This document shows, piece after piece, positions 30,030 through 40,487 of a stretch of 64,000 nt of DNA. Position 1 is the stretch's first letter. The number at the start of each line of letters is the position of its first letter. Below the pieces are notes generated by a model that ran no database searches, was not told where the DNA came from, and worked only from the letters and a program-made list of their open reading frames with translations. The position numbers were made by a program, and so were the translations under genes. Where the stretch lies: NCBI RefSeq assembly GCF_017875275.1, contig NZ_JAGGML010000001.1:2315001-2379000 (forward strand), written 5' to 3'. The stretch comes from Xanthobacter flavus (lineage in GTDB: Bacteria > Pseudomonadota > Alphaproteobacteria > Rhizobiales > Xanthobacteraceae).

Positions 30030-31394
30030 TCAGGCCACGGCCTTCACGCCGGGAGCGGTGGAGATGAGGCCATCGTCGAACTCGTCTTCCAGCGAGATCG
30101 GCTCGCCATCGAGCACGCGCAGCAGCTTCGCGCGGTCCAGTTCGCCTTCCCAGCGGGCGACGACGATGGTGGCCACCGCATTGCCGACGAAGTTGGTGAG
30201 CGCGCGGCACTCGGACATGAAGCGGTCGATGCCGAGGATCAGCGCGAGGCCCGCCACCGGAACCGAGGGCACCACCGAGAGCGTCGCGGCCAGCGTGATG
30301 AAGCCGGCGCCGGTGATGCCCGCCGCGCCCTTGGAGGAGAGCATGGCCACCAGCAGCAGCAGGACCTGCTCCTCAAGCGACAGATGGATGCCGGTGGCCT
30401 GGGCGATGAAGAGCGCCGCCAGCGTCATGTAGATGTTGGTGCCGTCGAGGTTGAACGAATAGCCCGTGGGGATCACGAGGCCGACCACCGACTTGGCGCA
30501 GCCGGCGCGCTCCATCTTCAGCATCAGGCCGGGCAGGGCCGCTTCCGAGGAGGAGGTGCCGAGCACGAGGAGCAGTTCCTCGCGGATGTAGCGCAGCAGC
30601 TTCCACAGCGAGAAGCCGTTGTAGCGCGCCACGAGGCCGAGCACGATGAACACGAACAGCGCGGCCGTGAGATAGAAGGTGGCGATCAGGAAGGCGAGGT
30701 TCTTCACCGAGCCGATGCCGTACTTGCCGATGGTGAAGGCCATGGCGCCGAACGCGCCGATGGGCGCCGCCTTCATCACGATGGCCACCAGCCGGAACAT
30801 GGCGTGCGAGGCCGCGGTGAGCACCTTGAGCACCGGGGTGCCGAGATCGCCCACGCCGCCGAGCGCAATGCCGAACAGCACGGCGAAGAACAGCACCTGC
30901 AGGATGTCGCCATTGGCCATGGCGGACACCGGCGTCGCCGGGATGATGTCCATCAGGAAGTTGATGATGGAGGCGTCATGCGCCTTCGCCGCGTAGGTGG
31001 CGACGGCCTTGGGGTCGAGGGTCTTGGGATCGATGTTGAGCCCGGCGCCCGGCTGCACCACGTTCGCCACGATGAGGCCGATGATGAGGGCCAGCGTGGA
31101 GAAGGTGAGGAAGTAGATCATGGCCTTGCCGGCCACGCGGCCGACCTTGCCCATGTCCCGCATGCCGGCGATGCCGGTGACGACGGTGAGGAAGATGACC
31201 GGGGCGATGACCATCTTCACCAGCTTGATGAAGGCATCGCCCAGCGGCTTCAGGCTGGCGCCGAAATCCGGATAGAAATGGCCGAGCAGCGAGCCGGCGA
31301 TGATCGCCACGATCACCTGGAAATAGAGGTGGTGGTAGAACTTGCGGGCATGATGGGGCTTGGACGCGTGATGCGCCGGTATCGCATGGGCCAT
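30030..31394 (-). CDS. dctA: C4-dicarboxylate transporter DctA
   Basis: A 454-residue sodium/proton-coupled symporter for succinate, fumarate and malate (DAACS family). Seen are the first helices ([24 protein letters not shown]), [18 protein letters not shown], the serine-rich loop [39 protein letters not shown] and [25 protein letters not shown]. The start at 31394 is supported by GGAGGAAGG. It is transcribed away from dctBD, with a sigma-54 promoter and two dyads in the gap, so succinate-responsive DctB/DctD control is inferred. Confidence 0.96.
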   Translation of the reverse strand: MAHAIPAHHASKPHHARKFYHHLYFQVIVAIIAGSLLGHFYPDFGASLKPLGDAFIKLVKMVIAPVIFLTVVTGIAGMRDMGKVGRVAGKAMIYFLTFSTLALIIGLIVANVVQPGAGLNIDPKTLDPKAVATYAAKAHDASIINFLMDIIPATPVSAMANGDILQVLFFAVLFGIALGGVGDLGTPVLKVLTAASHAMFRLVAIVMKAAPIGAFGAMAFTIGKYGIGSVKNLAFLIATFYLTAALFVFIVLGLVARYNGFSLWKLLRYIREELLLVLGTSSSEAALPGLMLKMERAGCAKSVVGLVIPTGYSFNLDGTNIYMTLAALFIAQATGIHLSLEEQVLLLLVAMLSSKGAAGITGAGFITLAATLSVVPSVPVAGLALILGIDRFMSECRALTNFVGNAVATIVVARWEGELDRAKLLRVLDGEPISLEDEFDDGLISTAPGVKAVA

Positions 31395-31509
31395 CTTGGA
31401 CCTTCCTCCGCCGGGCCATTGGTGCCTCTTTCGGCCGAACCGGCCAGGGCACTTCAGGATCGGGTGCTTCGTTAAGGGACGGCGCAGCGCGCCTCGACGT
31501 CTCCCCCTG

Positions 31510-31525
31510 CGCAAGGCGCATGCCA
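31510..31525 (-). promoter_or_regulatory. Sigma-54 (-24/-12) promoter of dctA
   Basis: On the minus strand TGGCATG-N4-TTGCG fits the RpoN consensus TGGCAYG-N4-TTGCW, with the invariant GG and GC correctly spaced. It predicts a transcript start near 31499 and a leader of about 105 nt before dctA. Confidence 0.8.
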
Positions 31526-31609
31526 GTTCCGAGTCGCACGCGGGGCAGTCGCAACAGGCTGATTTGGCGGCATTTTTTATCCACGCCCGGAAAGGCCTCT
31601 CGACTCGGC

Positions 31610-31625
31610 GTGCGGTCAGGCGCAC
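31610..31625. promoter_or_regulatory. Second (weaker) DctD-type dyad
   Basis: GTGCG-N6-CGCAC, centred about 118 bp upstream of the predicted dctA transcript start and 32 bp (three helical turns) from the stronger dyad. It shares its half-sites with that dyad. Confidence 0.6.
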
Positions 31626-31640
31626 ATTGCCCGGCAGACC

Positions 31641-31658
31641 TGTGCGGAAATCCGCACA
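31641..31658. promoter_or_regulatory. DctD-type enhancer dyad
   Basis: TGTGCGGAAATCCGCACA has perfect 8-bp arms around AA. It resembles, from memory, the rhizobial DctD upstream activator site. It is centred about 150 bp from the predicted dctA transcript start and ends 15 bp before the dctB start codon. Confidence 0.75.
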
Positions 31659-31673
31659 TCCGGAGACCCCCGC

Positions 31674-33530
31674 TTGGCCGATTCGGACGTCCCATCGCGG
31701 GCCGAACCACCGTCGCGCCGGCGCCTGCTGACGGTGGGCGGCGCGGCGCTGGCCGCGCTCGCGCTCATGGTCGCGCTGGACAGGGGGGCGGACTATGCGG
31801 CGCGGCGCTGGGCGGTCGCGCAGGTGGCCGCTGCCGCCGAGACCGCCGCCGCGCTGCGCGTCGCGGTACTGCGCAGCGAGATCGACAAGCAGCGGTCCCT
31901 GCCGGTGGTGCTGGCGCAGGATCCGGACGTGCGCGGCGCATTGGAGGCACCGGCTCCGGCCCGCCTCGACGCCCTCGACCGGCGGCTCGAGGCGCTGGCG
32001 CAGGAGGCGCGCACCGGCGTCATCTACCTGATCGACGCCGAGGGCCACACGATCGCGGCGAGCAACTACCGCACCCCGGAGAGCTTCCTCGGCTCGGACT
32101 ACGCCTTCCGCCCCTACTTCCGCGTCGCCCTCGCGACGGGGCAGGCCGAGCATTTCGCCTTCGGCACGGTGAGCCGCAAGCCCGGCCTTTATCTCGCGCA
32201 GCGGGTGGAGGCGCAGGGCCGGGCGCTCGGCGTGCTGGTGCTGAAGGCCGAGTTCGACGCGCTGGAGGCGGAATGGCGGCGCTTCGCCGAGCCCACCTTC
32301 GTCACCGACGAGCGGCACATCGTGCTGATCGCGTCCGAGCCGGATTTCCGCTTCCGCACCACCGTGGTGCTCGATCCGGTGGAGCGGGACGCCATCCGCG
32401 AAAGCCTCCAGTTCGGTGATTCGCCGCTGACGCGGCTCGATCTCGGCCCCTCGCCGGAGGAAGGCGGCGTGCTGCGCCTGCGCCTGCCCGGCCGCGGCAC
32501 GGCGCAGGATTTCGTCGCGGTGGACATGCCCGTGCCCTCTACCTCATGGACGCTCACCGTGCTCGCCCCCACCGCCGCCACCACGCGCCTCGCCACCACG
32601 GCGGCGCGCGCCTCGGCGGCGCTCGCCGGCGTCGTCGGGCTCGGCTCGGCCGGGGTGTGGTGGACCCGCCGCCGCCGCCGCGTACGGGCATTGGCGCGGG
32701 AGGCCGAGGCCCGCCGCGCGCTGGAGGAGCGCGTCGCCGAGCGCACGGCGGAGCTTTCCGCCGCCAATGCGCAGCTGGTGACGGAAATGGAGGAGCGCCG
32801 CCGCGCCCGCCTCGCCTTCGATGCGTTGCAGGATGAGCTGGTGCAGGCCTCCAAGCTCGCCGTGCTGGGCCAGATCGCCGCCGGGGTCGCCCATGAGGTG
32901 AACCAGCCGGTGGCGGCCATCCGCACATTTGCGGAGAACTCCCGCGTCTTCCTCGACCGCGGCGAGCCCGCCGCCGCCGCCGCCAATCTCGACACCATCG
33001 CCGCGCTCACCGAGCGCATCGGCGCCATCACCGGCGAATTGCGCGCCTTCGCCCGCAAGTCCGCCGCGCGCATCGAGCCGGTGGCGCTCGCCCCGGTCAT
33101 CGACGGGGCGCTGCTGCTCATGCGCTACCGCCTGTTGCAGACCGACATCGCCCTCGTGCTCGATATCGATCGCCCGGACGTGGCGGTGACCGGCGACCGC
33201 ATGCGGCTGGAGCAGGTGCTGGTGAACCTCATCCAGAATGCGGCCGAGGCCATCGGCACACGGCGCGATGGGGAAATCCGCATCCGGGTCGAGACACGGC
33301 CGGACACGGTGGTGGTCACCGTCGCCGACAATGGTCCGGGCCTGCCGGAAGAGATGCTGGGGGCGCTCTTCCTGCCCTTCAACACCACCAAGCCGCAGGG
33401 GCTGGGACTGGGCCTCGTCATCTCCAAGGACATCATCGCCGAGTGCGGCGGCACGCTCCGGGTGGAGAACGACGGCGGCGCCGTCTTCACCATCACCCTG
33501 CCCCGCGCGGTTGGAGCCGCCCTCCCATGA
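31674..33530 (+). CDS. dctB: C4-dicarboxylate sensor histidine kinase DctB
   Basis: A 618-residue membrane kinase starting at TTG, supported by a CGGAGA site 8-10 nt upstream. An N-terminal membrane helix ([18 protein letters not shown]) is followed by a periplasmic double-PAS sensor of about 260 residues ([27 protein letters not shown]). A second membrane helix ([17 protein letters not shown]) leads to a coiled coil, the HisKA site [14 protein letters not shown] (His near residue 407) and an HATPase domain with [20 protein letters not shown] and GLGLGLVIS. It senses succinate-type acids and phosphorylates DctD. Its last 4 nt overlap dctD. Confidence 0.93.
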   Translation: MADSDVPSRAEPPSRRRLLTVGGAALAALALMVALDRGADYAARRWAVAQVAAAAETAAALRVAVLRSEIDKQRSLPVVLAQDPDVRGALEAPAPARLDALDRRLEALAQEARTGVIYLIDAEGHTIAASNYRTPESFLGSDYAFRPYFRVALATGQAEHFAFGTVSRKPGLYLAQRVEAQGRALGVLVLKAEFDALEAEWRRFAEPTFVTDERHIVLIASEPDFRFRTTVVLDPVERDAIRESLQFGDSPLTRLDLGPSPEEGGVLRLRLPGRGTAQDFVAVDMPVPSTSWTLTVLAPTAATTRLATTAARASAALAGVVGLGSAGVWWTRRRRRVRALAREAEARRALEERVAERTAELSAANAQLVTEMEERRRARLAFDALQDELVQASKLAVLGQIAAGVAHEVNQPVAAIRTFAENSRVFLDRGEPAAAAANLDTIAALTERIGAITGELRAFARKSAARIEPVALAPVIDGALLLMRYRLLQTDIALVLDIDRPDVAVTGDRMRLEQVLVNLIQNAAEAIGTRRDGEIRIRVETRPDTVVVTVADNGPGLPEEMLGALFLPFNTTKPQGLGLGLVISKDIIAECGGTLRVENDGGAVFTITLPRAVGAALP

Positions 33531-34882
33531 CCGATAATCCCGTGGACGTGGCCTTCATCGACGACGATCCGGCCCTGCGCGCGGCCAACGTGCAGGCGCT
33601 GATGCTGGCCGGCCTTACCGTCGCCGGCTACGGCTCGGCGCTGGAGGCGCTGGAGGTGATCGACGCGGACTTTCCCGGCGTCGTCGTCACCGACATCCGC
33701 ATGCCGCGCATCGACGGGCTGGAGCTGTTCCGCCGGCTGAAGGTCCGCGACGCCGACCTGCCGGTGATCCTCATCACCGGCCACGGCGACATCGCCATGG
33801 CGGTGGATGCCATGCGCGAGGGCGCCTACGACTTCCTCGCCAAGCCCTATGCCTCCGAGCGGCTGGTCGCCAGCATCCGCCACGCCCTCGACCGCCGTCG
33901 GCTGGTGCTGGAAAACCGCGAGCTGAAGCGCGCCGTCGCCACTGCGCAGGACGACCTGCCGCTGCTCGGCACCAGCGCGGTGATGGCGCGCCTGCGCCAG
34001 ATGCTGCGCCAGATCGCCGACGCCGACGTGGACGTGCTGGTGGAGGGGGAGACCGGCTCCGGCAAGGAGGTGGTGGCGACCGCCCTCCACCGCTGGAGCC
34101 GCCGCGCGACGCGCCCGCTGGTGGCGGTGAATTGCGGCGCCCTGCCGGAGACGGTGATCGAGAGCGAATTGTTCGGCTACGAGGCCGGCGCCTTCACCGG
34201 GGCGCTGAAGAAACGGGTGGGGCGCATCGAGCATGCCCACGGCGGCACGCTCTTCCTCGACGAGATCGAGGCCATGTCGCCGGCCCTCCAGGTGAAGCTG
34301 CTGCGCGTGCTGGAAGCGCGCGAGATCGCCCCGCTCGGCACCAACGAGACGCGGCGGGTGGATATCCGCGTCGTCGCCGCCTCGAAGGTGGACCTGCCGG
34401 CGCTGGTCAAGCAGGGCAGCTTCCGCGAGGATCTCTATTACCGCCTGCACGTCGCCGCCGTGCGCATTCCGGCCCTGCGCGAGCGGCGGGGCGACGTGCC
34501 CCTGCTGTTCGGCCATTTCCTCGCCCGCGCCGCCGAGCGCTTCAACCGCCCCCCGCCGGAGCTGGACGCCGGCGTGCTCCGGCACCTCGCCGGGCACGAC
34601 TGGCCGGGCAATGTGCGCGAGCTGGTGCATTATGCCGAGCGGGTGGCGCTGGGGCTGGTGGAGCCCGAGCCCGCCGCCGCTCCGGCCGAAACCGTCGGCG
34701 GGACAGGCACCCTGCCGGAGCGCGTCGACGCCTTCGAGGCGCAGGAAATCCGCGCCGCGCTGGAGGCCAGCAAGGGCGACGTGCAGGCCACCGTCGCCGC
34801 CCTCGGCATCCCCCGCAAGACCTTCTACGACAAGCTCCGCCGCCACGGCATCGACCAGACGGCCTATCGGGGCGGGCGATAG
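33527..34882 (+). CDS. dctD: C4-dicarboxylate response regulator DctD (sigma-54 activator)
   Basis: A 451-residue NtrC-family activator. The receiver has [22 protein letters not shown] (phospho-Asp), ITGHGD and AKPY. The AAA+ domain has Walker A GETGSGKE, the sigma-54 contact loop GAFTGA near residue 221, Walker [11 protein letters not shown] and an arginine finger region LYYRLHV. The Fis-type HTH at the end is [22 protein letters not shown]. It should bind the dyads upstream of dctA and drive the -24/-12 promoter. It is translationally coupled to dctB (ATGA overlap). Confidence 0.95.
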   Translation: MTDNPVDVAFIDDDPALRAANVQALMLAGLTVAGYGSALEALEVIDADFPGVVVTDIRMPRIDGLELFRRLKVRDADLPVILITGHGDIAMAVDAMREGAYDFLAKPYASERLVASIRHALDRRRLVLENRELKRAVATAQDDLPLLGTSAVMARLRQMLRQIADADVDVLVEGETGSGKEVVATALHRWSRRATRPLVAVNCGALPETVIESELFGYEAGAFTGALKKRVGRIEHAHGGTLFLDEIEAMSPALQVKLLRVLEAREIAPLGTNETRRVDIRVVAASKVDLPALVKQGSFREDLYYRLHVAAVRIPALRERRGDVPLLFGHFLARAAERFNRPPPELDAGVLRHLAGHDWPGNVRELVHYAERVALGLVEPEPAAAPAETVGGTGTLPERVDAFEAQEIRAALEASKGDVQATVAALGIPRKTFYDKLRRHGIDQTAYRGGR

Positions 34883-35152
34883 GCGCGTCCTGCGGCGGCA
34901 GGTCCTTGCCGACCCCACCGCAGCGCAGCGATGCCCAAGCCGCCGTCGCAGGCCCGCTCGCGCGCAAGCCCTCCCGCACCGCAGCAACGATTCCTGCCGG
35001 GCGCCAAACGGCAGGGCTTGCGCCGGCCCTGCGTATGATTAAACAATCCCTCCATTGACTTGCGTGCGGGGAAACAACCGCGGCGCTCCTCGGCTTCCAA
35101 AGCTCAGGAGCGAAGCCACCCGCTTATGTTTCCCTTGGCACGGAGCTGACCC

Positions 35153-36055
35153 ATGGCGGATTCCGCCTCTATTCCCCCCATCCTCCACATCATCACGCCG
35201 CTCGCGCATGTGAGCCCGTTCGACGTGAACATGGCCGCCGACGCCGGCTACCTCACCATCGCGCAATATTCGCGGGTGAAGCTGGAGGAAGTCCGCGACC
35301 TGACGCAGGACATGATGTTCTCCCGCGCCCCGCAGGCGGCGCCGCGCACCGGCCTGTTCATCGGCGGCAAGGATGCCGCGCTCGCCTTCGACATGGCGGA
35401 CGCCGCGAAGGCCTCCATCTTCCCGCCCTTCGAGATTTCCATCTTCCCCGATCCGGCCGGCTCCTTCACCACGGCGGCCGCCATGATCGCCAAGGTGGAG
35501 CAGGCGCTGGTGAAGGTCCGCCCCGACGGATTGAAGGGCGCCAAGGTGCAGATCTACGGCGCCACCGGCGTGGTGGGCTCGGTGGCCGCCGTGATCGCCG
35601 CGAGCGCCGGGGCGGACGTGACCCTCGTCAGCCATCGCGAGGTCGCGGCGGTGGAGGAGAAGGCGCGGGACATCAAGACCCGCTTCGGCCTCGACGTCGC
35701 CTGCACCGCCGCCGTGACCGATGCGGACAAGGCGGCGCTGGTGCCCTCCGCCGAGGTCATCCTCGCCACCGGCAAGGCGGGCGTGGAAATCCTCAACGCC
35801 GCGCACCTCGAAGCCGCGAAGAACCTCATCGTGGCGGCGGATGTGAACGCCGTGCCCCCCGCCGGCATCGCCGGCATCGGCGCCCATGATGCGGCGGCTC
35901 AGTTGCCCCACGGCATCGGGATCGGCGCCCTCGCCATCGGCAATCTCAAATACGCGGTCCAGCACACCCTGCTGAAGCGCATGTGCGAGACCACCACCCC
36001 GCTCTTCATCGACCTTCCGGTGGTGTTCGAGCTGGCGAGAACCCTGGACGCCTGA
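35153..36055 (+). CDS. mtdB: NAD(P)-dependent methylene-H4MPT dehydrogenase MtdB
   Basis: A 300-residue enzyme oxidising methylene-tetrahydromethanopterin to methenyl-H4MPT, the second step of H4MPT-linked formaldehyde oxidation. Seen are [21 protein letters not shown] near the N-terminus, [21 protein letters not shown], and the nucleotide-binding turn [16 protein letters not shown] near residue 136. [16 protein letters not shown] lies near the end. MtdB rather than MtdA is favoured by the N-terminal segment and by adjacent mch. It is first in a rightward C1 operon. GGAG lies before the ATG. Confidence 0.93.
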   Translation: MADSASIPPILHIITPLAHVSPFDVNMAADAGYLTIAQYSRVKLEEVRDLTQDMMFSRAPQAAPRTGLFIGGKDAALAFDMADAAKASIFPPFEISIFPDPAGSFTTAAAMIAKVEQALVKVRPDGLKGAKVQIYGATGVVGSVAAVIAASAGADVTLVSHREVAAVEEKARDIKTRFGLDVACTAAVTDADKAALVPSAEVILATGKAGVEILNAAHLEAAKNLIVAADVNAVPPAGIAGIGAHDAAAQLPHGIGIGALAIGNLKYAVQHTLLKRMCETTTPLFIDLPVVFELARTLDA

Positions 36056-36144
36056 ACCATGCGCACGATCACGTCTTCTCCCCGCCGGCTCCGCGCCCGC
36101 CGCGCGGGGACGGCCGGCGTTTGCCGCGCACAGGAGGTGCGGGC

Positions 36145-37155
36145 ATGACCTCACCCAAGACCGCTCCATCTCACCCCCTCGCCACCGACCCGGCCCCGCT
36201 GCCCGGCGGCATCAGCCTCGCCCGCCAGGTCGCGCCCCTCGTGGAGGCACTGGTGACGGAGGCGACGCTGCTGCGCCTCGCCGTCTCCACCGGCCCGCTG
36301 GGTTGTCGCATCGTCGATGCCGGCATCTCGGTGCCCGGCTCGCTGGAGGCCGGGCGGCGCATCGCCGAGATCTGCCTCGGCGGCCTCGGCAAGGTGGCGC
36401 TCGTGCCCGGCGGGCGCTTCTCGCCCTTCGACACTCTGGTGAGCGTTTCCACCACCGATCCCGTCACCGCGTGCCTTGCCAGCCAGTATGCCGGCTGGAG
36501 CCTGTCCCACGGGGATTTCTTCGCGCTGGGCTCCGGTCCCGGCCGGGCCATGGCGGCGGTGGAGCCGCTGTTCGCGGAACTCGGCTGCCGGGACCGGGGC
36601 GATCACGTCGCCCTCGTGCTGGAGACGGGCGTCGCCCCGCCCGCCGAGGTGGTGGAGGAGGTGGCGAGCCGCTGCGGCGTCACGCCGGAGGCCGTCACCT
36701 TCATCCTCACCCCCACCTCGTCGCTCGCCGGCACGGTGCAGATCGTCGCCCGCGTGCTGGAAGTGGCGCTGCACAAGGCGCACGCGCTGCACTTCCCGCT
36801 GGAGCACATCGTGGATGGCATCGGCTCCGCCCCGGTGGCGCCGCCCTCGCCGGACTTCCTCACCGCCATGGGGCGCACCAACGACGCGGTGCTCTATGGC
36901 GGCGACGTGCAGCTCTTCGTGCGCGGGTCGTCCGAGGCCGCGCAGGATCTGGCGAAGCGCCTGCCATCGCTGGCCTCGCGCGACTATGGCCGGCCCTTCG
37001 CCGAGATCTTCGCGGGCTATGACTGCGACTTCTACAAGGTGGACCCGCTGCTGTTCTCCCCCGCCCGCGTCACCGTGACGGCCATGGAGCAGGGCACAAG
37101 CTTCACCGCCGGCGGCTTCGACGCCAACCTCATCGCCCGCTCCTTCGGGGTGTGA
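36145..37155 (+). CDS. mch: Methenyltetrahydromethanopterin cyclohydrolase
   Basis: A 336-residue enzyme converting methenyl-H4MPT to formyl-H4MPT. Typical segments are [92 protein letters not shown] and [20 protein letters not shown]. The start at 36145 has AGGAGGTG. It is 89 bp after mtdB and 1 bp before the next gene. Confidence 0.95.
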   Translation: MTSPKTAPSHPLATDPAPLPGGISLARQVAPLVEALVTEATLLRLAVSTGPLGCRIVDAGISVPGSLEAGRRIAEICLGGLGKVALVPGGRFSPFDTLVSVSTTDPVTACLASQYAGWSLSHGDFFALGSGPGRAMAAVEPLFAELGCRDRGDHVALVLETGVAPPAEVVEEVASRCGVTPEAVTFILTPTSSLAGTVQIVARVLEVALHKAHALHFPLEHIVDGIGSAPVAPPSPDFLTAMGRTNDAVLYGGDVQLFVRGSSEAAQDLAKRLPSLASRDYGRPFAEIFAGYDCDFYKVDPLLFSPARVTVTAMEQGTSFTAGGFDANLIARSFGV

Positions 37156-37156
37156 G

Positions 37157-38053
37157 GTGGCCGGCTTCGTGATCTTCGCCGAGCGGGTGGACTGGCACAC
37201 CCGCTCGCTGGTGGCTGCCCTGAAGGCGCGGGGCGTGAAGCCCCGCATCGTCTCGCTGCGCGCCTGCGGCTTCGCCGTGGGCGAGACCGCGCACGGGCTC
37301 CTGCTGCCCGGCTTCGGCGACGATCTGCCGGAGGCCTGCTTCGTGCGCTCGGTGCCCGCCGGCACGCTGGAGCAGGTGACCCACCGGCTCGGCGTGCTGC
37401 ATGCGCTGGCCGCGCTGGGGGTCCGCGTGATGAACGATGCCCGCGCCATCGAGCGCTGCGTGGACAAGAGCGCCACCACCTTCCTCCTCGCCCATGCGGG
37501 CCTGCCGACGCCCCGCACCCTCGTGATGGAAGACGCCGCCACCGCCCGCATGCTGGTGGACTCAGCCCCCGGCGACAGCGTGCTGAAGCCACTGTTTGGC
37601 GCGCAGGGTCGCGGGCTGGAGCGCATTCCGCCGAAGGGCGCGCTGCCGGAGTCGGAACAGGTGGGCGGCGTCTATTATTTGCAGGATTTCGTGTCGGCCC
37701 CGGCCCAGGGCGGGCCGGATGCCATTCACGAGGATTTCCGCGTGTTCGTGGTGGGTGCCCGGGCCGAGGCAGCCATGGCCCGCCGGGCGAAAGGCTGGAT
37801 CACCAACATCCATCAGGGCGCCACCGGAGCGGAGGTGGCGGCGGAGGGACTTCTGGCGGACTATGCCGTGCGCGCCGCGGCGGCCGTGGGTGCCAGCTAT
37901 GCCGGCGTCGACCTCATCCGCGATGCGGAGGGGCGGCTGAAGGTGCTGGAGGTGAATTCCATGCCGGCCTGGCACGGCCTGTTCGACGCCACCGGCCGCA
38001 ACATGGCCGAGCCGCTGGCCGCCTGCCTCATCGGTGAGCGGGTGAGCGCCTGA
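37157..38053 (+). CDS. RimK-type ATP-grasp protein of the C1 cluster (orf5)
   Basis: A 298-residue ATP-grasp ligase with a GTG start 1 nt after the mch stop. The family features are NDARAIERCVDKSATTFLLAHAGLPTPRT, SVLKPLFGAQGRGLERI, YYLQDFV, HEDFRVFVVGARAEAAMARRA, and the metal-binding VLEVNSMPAWHGLFDATG. It corresponds to orf5 of methylotroph H4MPT clusters. A role in adding glutamate or another amino acid to the H4MPT or methanofuran-type cofactor is inferred from the fold and its place next to mch. Confidence 0.85.
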   Translation: MAGFVIFAERVDWHTRSLVAALKARGVKPRIVSLRACGFAVGETAHGLLLPGFGDDLPEACFVRSVPAGTLEQVTHRLGVLHALAALGVRVMNDARAIERCVDKSATTFLLAHAGLPTPRTLVMEDAATARMLVDSAPGDSVLKPLFGAQGRGLERIPPKGALPESEQVGGVYYLQDFVSAPAQGGPDAIHEDFRVFVVGARAEAAMARRAKGWITNIHQGATGAEVAAEGLLADYAVRAAAAVGASYAGVDLIRDAEGRLKVLEVNSMPAWHGLFDATGRNMAEPLAACLIGERVSA

Positions 38054-38071
38054 GCGGCGCCGGAGACCGAC

Positions 38072-39022
38072 ATGCGCGTTCTGGTGCTGGAATATGTGAC
38101 CGCGGGCGGCATGCGGCGCGAGACCCTGCCGCCCAGCCTTGCCGCCGAGGCGGCGCTGATTCGCGACGCCATGCTGGCCGACCTCGCGGCCCTGCCCACG
38201 CCGCCGGACATCCTCACCACCTGCGACGAGCGCCAGCCGCTGGCGGGCGCGATTCGCGTGGGGCTCGACACCAGCGCCTGGGTGCTGTGGCGGCAGCTCG
38301 CGGACGAGGCGGATGTGATCTGGCCGGTAGCGCCGGAGACCGGCGGCATCCTCGCCGATCTGGTGCGCATGCTGGCGGCGAGCGGCAAGCCGGTTCTGGC
38401 CTCCACACCCGAGGCCATCCTGATCGCGACCAGCAAGCTGGAGACCGCCCGCCGCCTTGCCGCCGCGGGCGTGCCGCACATCCCCACCTATCCTCTGGCC
38501 GAGGCACCCGACATTCCCGGCGCCCGCATCACCAAGCCGGACGACGGCGCCGGCTGCGACGCCACCTTCCTCTGGCCCGCCGGCGTGCCGGCCACCCCGG
38601 AGGCGACGGAGGGCGTCGTGATCCAGCCTTATGTGGCAGGGGAGGCCGCCAGCCTCTGCGTTCTGGTGCAGGCGGGGGAGGCACGCCTCCTCACCGTGAA
38701 CCGGCAGCACATCGTGGTCCAGGACGGCCGCCTCTCCCTCTCCGGCCTCACCGTGGGGGCGCAGGAGGACGACGGGCAACTGGCCGGGCTGACCCGGCAG
38801 GTGGTCGCAGCCTGCCCCGGCCTCGACGGCTTCATCGGCATCGACATTATCTTGACCGAGGCAGAGCCCGTGGTGGTGGAGATCAACCCCCGCCTCACCA
38901 CCGCCTATGCCGGCCTCGGCCGGGCGCTGGGCCTGAACCCCGCCACCCTCCTCGCGACCTTCGCGGCCGGCGCTGCTGGGGCGTCCCGTCCTGCCGTGAC
39001 CGTGGAGCTGGCCCTTACATGA
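38072..39022 (+). CDS. ATP-grasp protein of the C1 cluster (orf7, MfnD-like)
   Basis: A 316-residue ATP-grasp protein: LVLEYVTAGGMRRETLPPSLAAEA at the N-terminus, ASTPEAILIATSKLETARRLAAAGVPHIPT, ITKPDDGAGCDATFLW, VIQPYVAGEAASLCVLVQ and VVVEINPRLTTAYAGLGRALG. It matches orf7 of methylotrophs and is related to archaeal MfnD, the tyramine-glutamate ligase of methanofuran synthesis. A step in making the methanofuran-like carrier for FhcABCD is the likely job. It overlaps the next gene by 4 nt. Confidence 0.83.
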   Translation: MRVLVLEYVTAGGMRRETLPPSLAAEAALIRDAMLADLAALPTPPDILTTCDERQPLAGAIRVGLDTSAWVLWRQLADEADVIWPVAPETGGILADLVRMLAASGKPVLASTPEAILIATSKLETARRLAAAGVPHIPTYPLAEAPDIPGARITKPDDGAGCDATFLWPAGVPATPEATEGVVIQPYVAGEAASLCVLVQAGEARLLTVNRQHIVVQDGRLSLSGLTVGAQEDDGQLAGLTRQVVAACPGLDGFIGIDIILTEAEPVVVEINPRLTTAYAGLGRALGLNPATLLATFAAGAAGASRPAVTVELALT

Positions 39023-40038
39023 GCAACCTCCTCATCGGCTGGGACGTGGGCGGCGCCCACCTCAAGCGGGCGGTCCTGGCGCCCGATGGATCGCTGGTAT
39101 CCATCCACCTCGCACCCTGCGCCCTCTGGCAGGGTCTCGACCGGCTGCGGTCGGCGATGGCGAGCATGCCCCCCGTCTCCGGACGGTCCGTGGTGACGAT
39201 GACGGGCGAACTCGTCGACCTCTGGCCTGACAGGGCCACCGGTGTCATCGATATCGCCACCGAATTGGGGGTGCTACTGGGAGCTGACACCCGCATTTAT
39301 GCGGGTCGAGCCGGTTTTGTCAGCCTGTCCGAAGCCCATCTGAATACCTCTGATATCGCCTCTGCCAACTGGCACGCCACCGCTGCGGCCTTGGCCGCGA
39401 TCGCAGGCGACGGCATCCTCGCCGATATCGGATCGACGACTACCGACCTCATTCCATTTGCCGGCTCGCAACCTTGCTTTCGTGGCTATTCGGATGCCGC
39501 CCGGCTGGAGACGGGAGAGCTGGTCTATTCCGGCGTCGCGCGCACGCCGGTGATGGCGCTGGCGCAGTCACTGCCGTTTCGCGGGCGGTTGGTTCCGCTC
39601 ATGGCGGAGCATTTCGCGACCACGGCCGACATGCATCGGCTGACGGGCGAACTGCCGGACGGGGCGGACCTTCATCCTGCCGCCGATGGCGGGGAGAAGA
39701 CGTGCGAAGCCAGCGCCCGCAGGCTTTTGCGCATGGTGGGGCGCGATCTTGGACCATCGACGATGGCCGAGGCAAAGGCCCTCGCGGCGGCGGCGGCGGA
39801 GGTGCAAATGCACCGCCTCCACATGGCGCTCGCGCAGGTCTTCTCGGCCGGAGGCGTGTCCCCGGATGCGCCCTTGATCGGGGCGGGGGTGGGCCGCTTC
39901 CTGGTCGGAAGACTGGCCCAGAGGGTGGGTCGCCCCTATCTGCACGCCGGGCTGCTGCTGTCGGGCGACACCCGTCTGGCAGGCCTCGCCGCCGATTGCG
40001 CCCCGGCCGTAGCCGTGGCGCGGCTCGCATTCAGTTAG
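39019..40038 (+). CDS. H4MPT-linked C1 pathway protein, hydantoinase/oxoprolinase (MfnF-like) family
   Basis: A 339-residue member of the hydantoinase A/oxoprolinase group found only with H4MPT C1 genes. Seen are IGWDVGGAHLKRAVL at the start (phosphate-binding type loop), VTMTGELVDLWPDRATGV, ILADIGSTTTDLIPF in the middle, YSGVARTP and LIGAGVGRFLV near the end. The archaeal relative MfnF joins the furan and tyramine parts of methanofuran, so this is the probable role. It is last gene of the mtdB operon. Base use is less GC-rich around 39240-39480, where a nested hairpin occurs. Confidence 0.85.
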   Translation: MSNLLIGWDVGGAHLKRAVLAPDGSLVSIHLAPCALWQGLDRLRSAMASMPPVSGRSVVTMTGELVDLWPDRATGVIDIATELGVLLGADTRIYAGRAGFVSLSEAHLNTSDIASANWHATAAALAAIAGDGILADIGSTTTDLIPFAGSQPCFRGYSDAARLETGELVYSGVARTPVMALAQSLPFRGRLVPLMAEHFATTADMHRLTGELPDGADLHPAADGGEKTCEASARRLLRMVGRDLGPSTMAEAKALAAAAAEVQMHRLHMALAQVFSAGGVSPDAPLIGAGVGRFLVGRLAQRVGRPYLHAGLLLSGDTRLAGLAADCAPAVAVARLAFS

Positions 40039-40050
40039 CCGGCTATATCG

Positions 40051-40443
40051 TCACTTGCTGCCATCGGGCTTGAACTGGGCGAGAAAGGCTATGAGGTCTG
40101 CCCGCTCCGGCTCGCTCTTGATGCCGGCGAATGCCATTTTCCCCTTCGGCGCCAGATGCTTGGGGTTCTCGATATAGTCGTTCAGGTTGGCGTCGTCCCA
40201 CACCTTGCCGGCGGCGGCGCCGTCCTTGAGGTCCTGGGAATAGGCATAGCCTTCGAAGTGCGCCCACTTGGCCCCGACGATTCCGTTCAGCGGCGGCCCC
40301 ACCTTGACCTTCGCATCCGGGCCAACCGCATGGCAGGCCATGCATTTCTTGAAAATCGTCTCGCCTTTGGCCACATCCGGATCGGCATGGGCCGCGCCAG
40401 TTGCAGTGAGAAGCAGAGCTGCGGAAACGAGCAGTGCGCGCAT
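40051..40443 (-). CDS. Class I cytochrome c, last gene of the fhc operon
   Basis: A 130-residue precursor with a signal peptide (residues 1-20, AAHAD). The haem site is CMACH in GETIFKKCMACHAVGPDA, and the axial Met is in KGKMAFAGI near residue 110. The fold matches the small cytochrome c2/c550 type in the periplasm. The start at 40443 gives a normal signal peptide. The gene follows fhcC by 44 bp on the same strand. It could accept electrons from a PQQ alcohol dehydrogenase, or its position may be coincidental. Confidence 0.88.
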   Translation of the reverse strand: MRALLVSAALLLTATGAAHADPDVAKGETIFKKCMACHAVGPDAKVKVGPPLNGIVGAKWAHFEGYAYSQDLKDGAAAGKVWDDANLNDYIENPKHLAPKGKMAFAGIKSEPERADLIAFLAQFKPDGSK

Positions 40444-40487
40444 CGAGGCGTTCCTCTTTGTGTTTATGTCGAAGATATTTTGTCGGC

